Source: Archegozetes longisetosus (lineage: Eukaryota > Arthropoda > Arachnida > Sarcoptiformes > Trhypochthoniidae). Taken from it: DNA of 64,000 bases. Below are positions 62,621-64,000 of the stretch, one piece after another (positions within the stretch are counted from its first letter, which is position 1; every line of letters begins with the position of its first letter). The notes below the pieces were generated by a model that made no database searches, was not told where the DNA came from, and saw only the letters and a list, made by a program, of their open reading frames with translations. The stretch covers positions 1,550,001 through 1,614,000 of the forward strand of contig JAEMBT020000008.1 in assembly GCA_018873245.2 (NCBI GenBank), written 5' to 3'. Position numbers and translations under genes: made by a program.

Positions 62621-62889
62621 AAATAAATTGTGTTCAAAATGGCTGAAGAGTTTCCGACTAAGACTCACATAAGACATTGTTTGTTGTATGAATTTCATCG
62701 GGGATCAAATGCTACCGAAGCTGCACAACACATTCGGGATACATATGGTCGCAAAGCTCTGAGTGTGAGTCAGTGTCAGCGATGGGTTTCGCGCTTCTGA
62801 AACAACGACTTCAGTGTCGGAGGCAACGCTTAATCCGGACGACCGGTGCAATTTTACCAAAAAACCGCATTACATAAGTAAAACCCTAA
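62482..62889 (+). mobile_element. Internally deleted mariner element with intact ends
   Basis: Terminal inverted repeats of 31 bases (TTAGGGTTTTGCTTATGTAA ... and complement) are flanked by TA at 62480-62481 and 62890-62891. The total length is 408 bases, against about 1.3 kb for a full mariner. The ends resemble irritans-type mariners. It keeps only the start of the transposase. Confidence 0.88.
62639..62800 (+). pseudogene. Mariner transposase N-terminal fragment
   Basis: The frame opens MAEEFPTKTHIRHCLLYEF and contains the first helix-turn-helix of mariner transposases (GSNATEAAQHIRDTYG ... SVSQCQRWVSRF), then stops. Similar sequence (NNDFSVGG, SGRP) continues briefly after the stop. The catalytic DD34D part is deleted. 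Confidence 0.85.
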
Positions 62890-62891
62890 TA

Positions 62892-64000
62892 TTTAATGGC
62901 TAAATATCTACACACAATTTTGAAATATTAAAAACGTTTTACTGCATCTATTACGCCAATATAAACTTCAAGATTTAATGTTTATGAAAATTAAGATTAA
63001 AAACATAAGAAATTTATCGAGCTTTTTTTATGTACTTTATTCTAATTTTATAGTTAAATTAGTTTTTAGATTTTAGAAAGTTTTGAGTTATTTACATGTT
63101 TGAAAGATTATCAAGTTTAATTACTAACTTTGAAATCTAAAATATTGACATACACTTTTTCTGTGTTAGAATATAAACCAATCCTAGTAACTGATGGATT
63201 GATTGGAACTGGTGCCTACAGAAAGCAAGATGCAGCATCGAATGGGTATAAAGCATGTATGTCTTTCAGAAAACATCTGAATCTATCGTCATTCTGGTTG
63301 ATATTGTAAAATCTGGAATCTGATAGGAGCGTGTAAGAAATCAATACTTTAAATATAACCACTTTATTAAATATAACAATAACCACAATACAAATTTCAT
63401 AAGATCTCTCACAGGATTTTAACACAGGAGAAAAGAGCGAAAAATCTACGAAAAACGACATTTTAAAGGAACAATAGGCGGGTTAAATTGGAAGATACTT
63501 TACAATGATAGGCTAAATCTTATAAGGTTAATAACACATTTAGCTAGGATTGGAAGATTGTATAACTAGGACATACTTAGGCAGGTTTTAAGAGTTGAAA
63601 TTGCTTACTATCAGCTGTCATAATTTGTACAGCTTAGACAAGCATGTTAAGATTTCTTTTGTACAAACAAAAAGTAATCTTTAAATCAGTAATAAATTTT
63701 GACATATAAGGTGAGTTATGAATATTAGGGTTTAGAAATATAGGTTATTACGAAAGAATTACAGTATAGGTCTAATTAAGAAACTCAGACGTTATTACAA
63801 TATTTCTAATACTGAATTAAATGAAACGAATATGATAAATACCGTACCTTCAAAAATTCATGACCACTTTCTCAGAGGAAATTTTAATGAAACAGTCGAT
63901 AAAATTTTTGAAGTTTTTAATCTTTGTTTTTATGTACTCATTAAATCTTAAAAATTGTATTGGTACAGTAAACACGATGTCTCAGGATGCCAATAACAGT
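62892..64000. other. AT-rich DNA without a supported gene
   Basis: An 81-codon minus-strand frame (63216-63461) has no recognised domain. Nothing else can be supported up to the window end. Confidence 0.5.

Noticed and set aside
51588-62889. A complete Polinton or other capsid-bearing element
   Set aside because: Inverted arms and small genes invited this, but no polymerase, integrase, protease or capsid gene was recognised.
63180-63620. Possible LTR-type sequence near the window end
   Set aside because: AT-rich termini only; no paired repeat, primer-binding site or coding part within the window.
1-64000. tRNA and rRNA genes
   Set aside because: Scanned by eye for B-box (GGTTCGAATCC) and 5S-like signatures; only chance partial matches were seen, for example near 4,610 and 40,020.

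Overview
The window reads as nuclear DNA of an AT-rich animal. Three multi-exon genes, all on the minus strand, have clear animal orthologues: a TBC1D1/TBC1D4 (AS160) type Rab GTPase-activating protein, a CNK scaffold (connector enhancer of KSR, a family known only from animals) and WDR3 (Utp12/Dip2 class). A small SUMO-like gene lies on the plus strand. Short GT-AG introns, a CNK close in length to insect CNK, FLYWCH/Mutator and irritans-like mariner relics, and an inserted block resembling microsporidian DNA all suit an arthropod, possibly a mite. The exact host is an inference.

Layout. 1-11 kb: no supported gene. 11.1 kb: SUMO-like gene with an altered C-terminus. 15.8-31.3 kb: the TBC1D1/4 gene, 12 coding exons that join in phase to 1,389 codons. 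32.0-38.2 kb: CNK, five coding exons, 1,594 codons. 40.4-43.5 kb: WDR3, three coding exons, the first needing two mutually compensating one-base shifts. 44.5-52 kb: accessory DNA with foldback elements, a repeat-built secreted- or structural-looking ORF of unknown function, a Mutator-like transposase relic and degenerate repeats. 51.6-62.9 kb: two inverted copies of one composite repeat enclose about 8.9 kb. 63-64 kb: nothing recognised.

The enclosed segment is the most unusual part. It holds a very AT-rich stretch with lysine-rich, broken reading frames of unknown origin (53.2-55.0 kb). It also holds a sharply GC-richer, very compact gene block (about 56.47-60.3 kb) unlike the rest of the window. 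That block encodes a 5'-truncated Cdc20/Cdh1-like WD40 C-terminus, an NF-YA/HAP2-like DNA-binding subunit, a BUB1/Mad3-like checkpoint protein with a degenerate kinase half, and a Rad17-like clamp loader. Spacing between neighbouring genes is as little as 21 bases. Composition, compactness and divergence fit a microsporidian or similarly reduced fungal relative. It could be horizontally transferred DNA now decaying, or a chimeric join with parasite DNA in the assembly. The sequence alone cannot decide, and the frameshifts in host WDR3 show that single-base errors in the assembly are plausible.

Functionally, the host genes are housekeeping or signalling: vesicle traffic and insulin/Akt response (TBC1D1/4), Ras-Raf scaffolding (CNK) and small-subunit ribosome assembly (WDR3). 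The foreign-looking genes all touch cell-cycle control or transcription.
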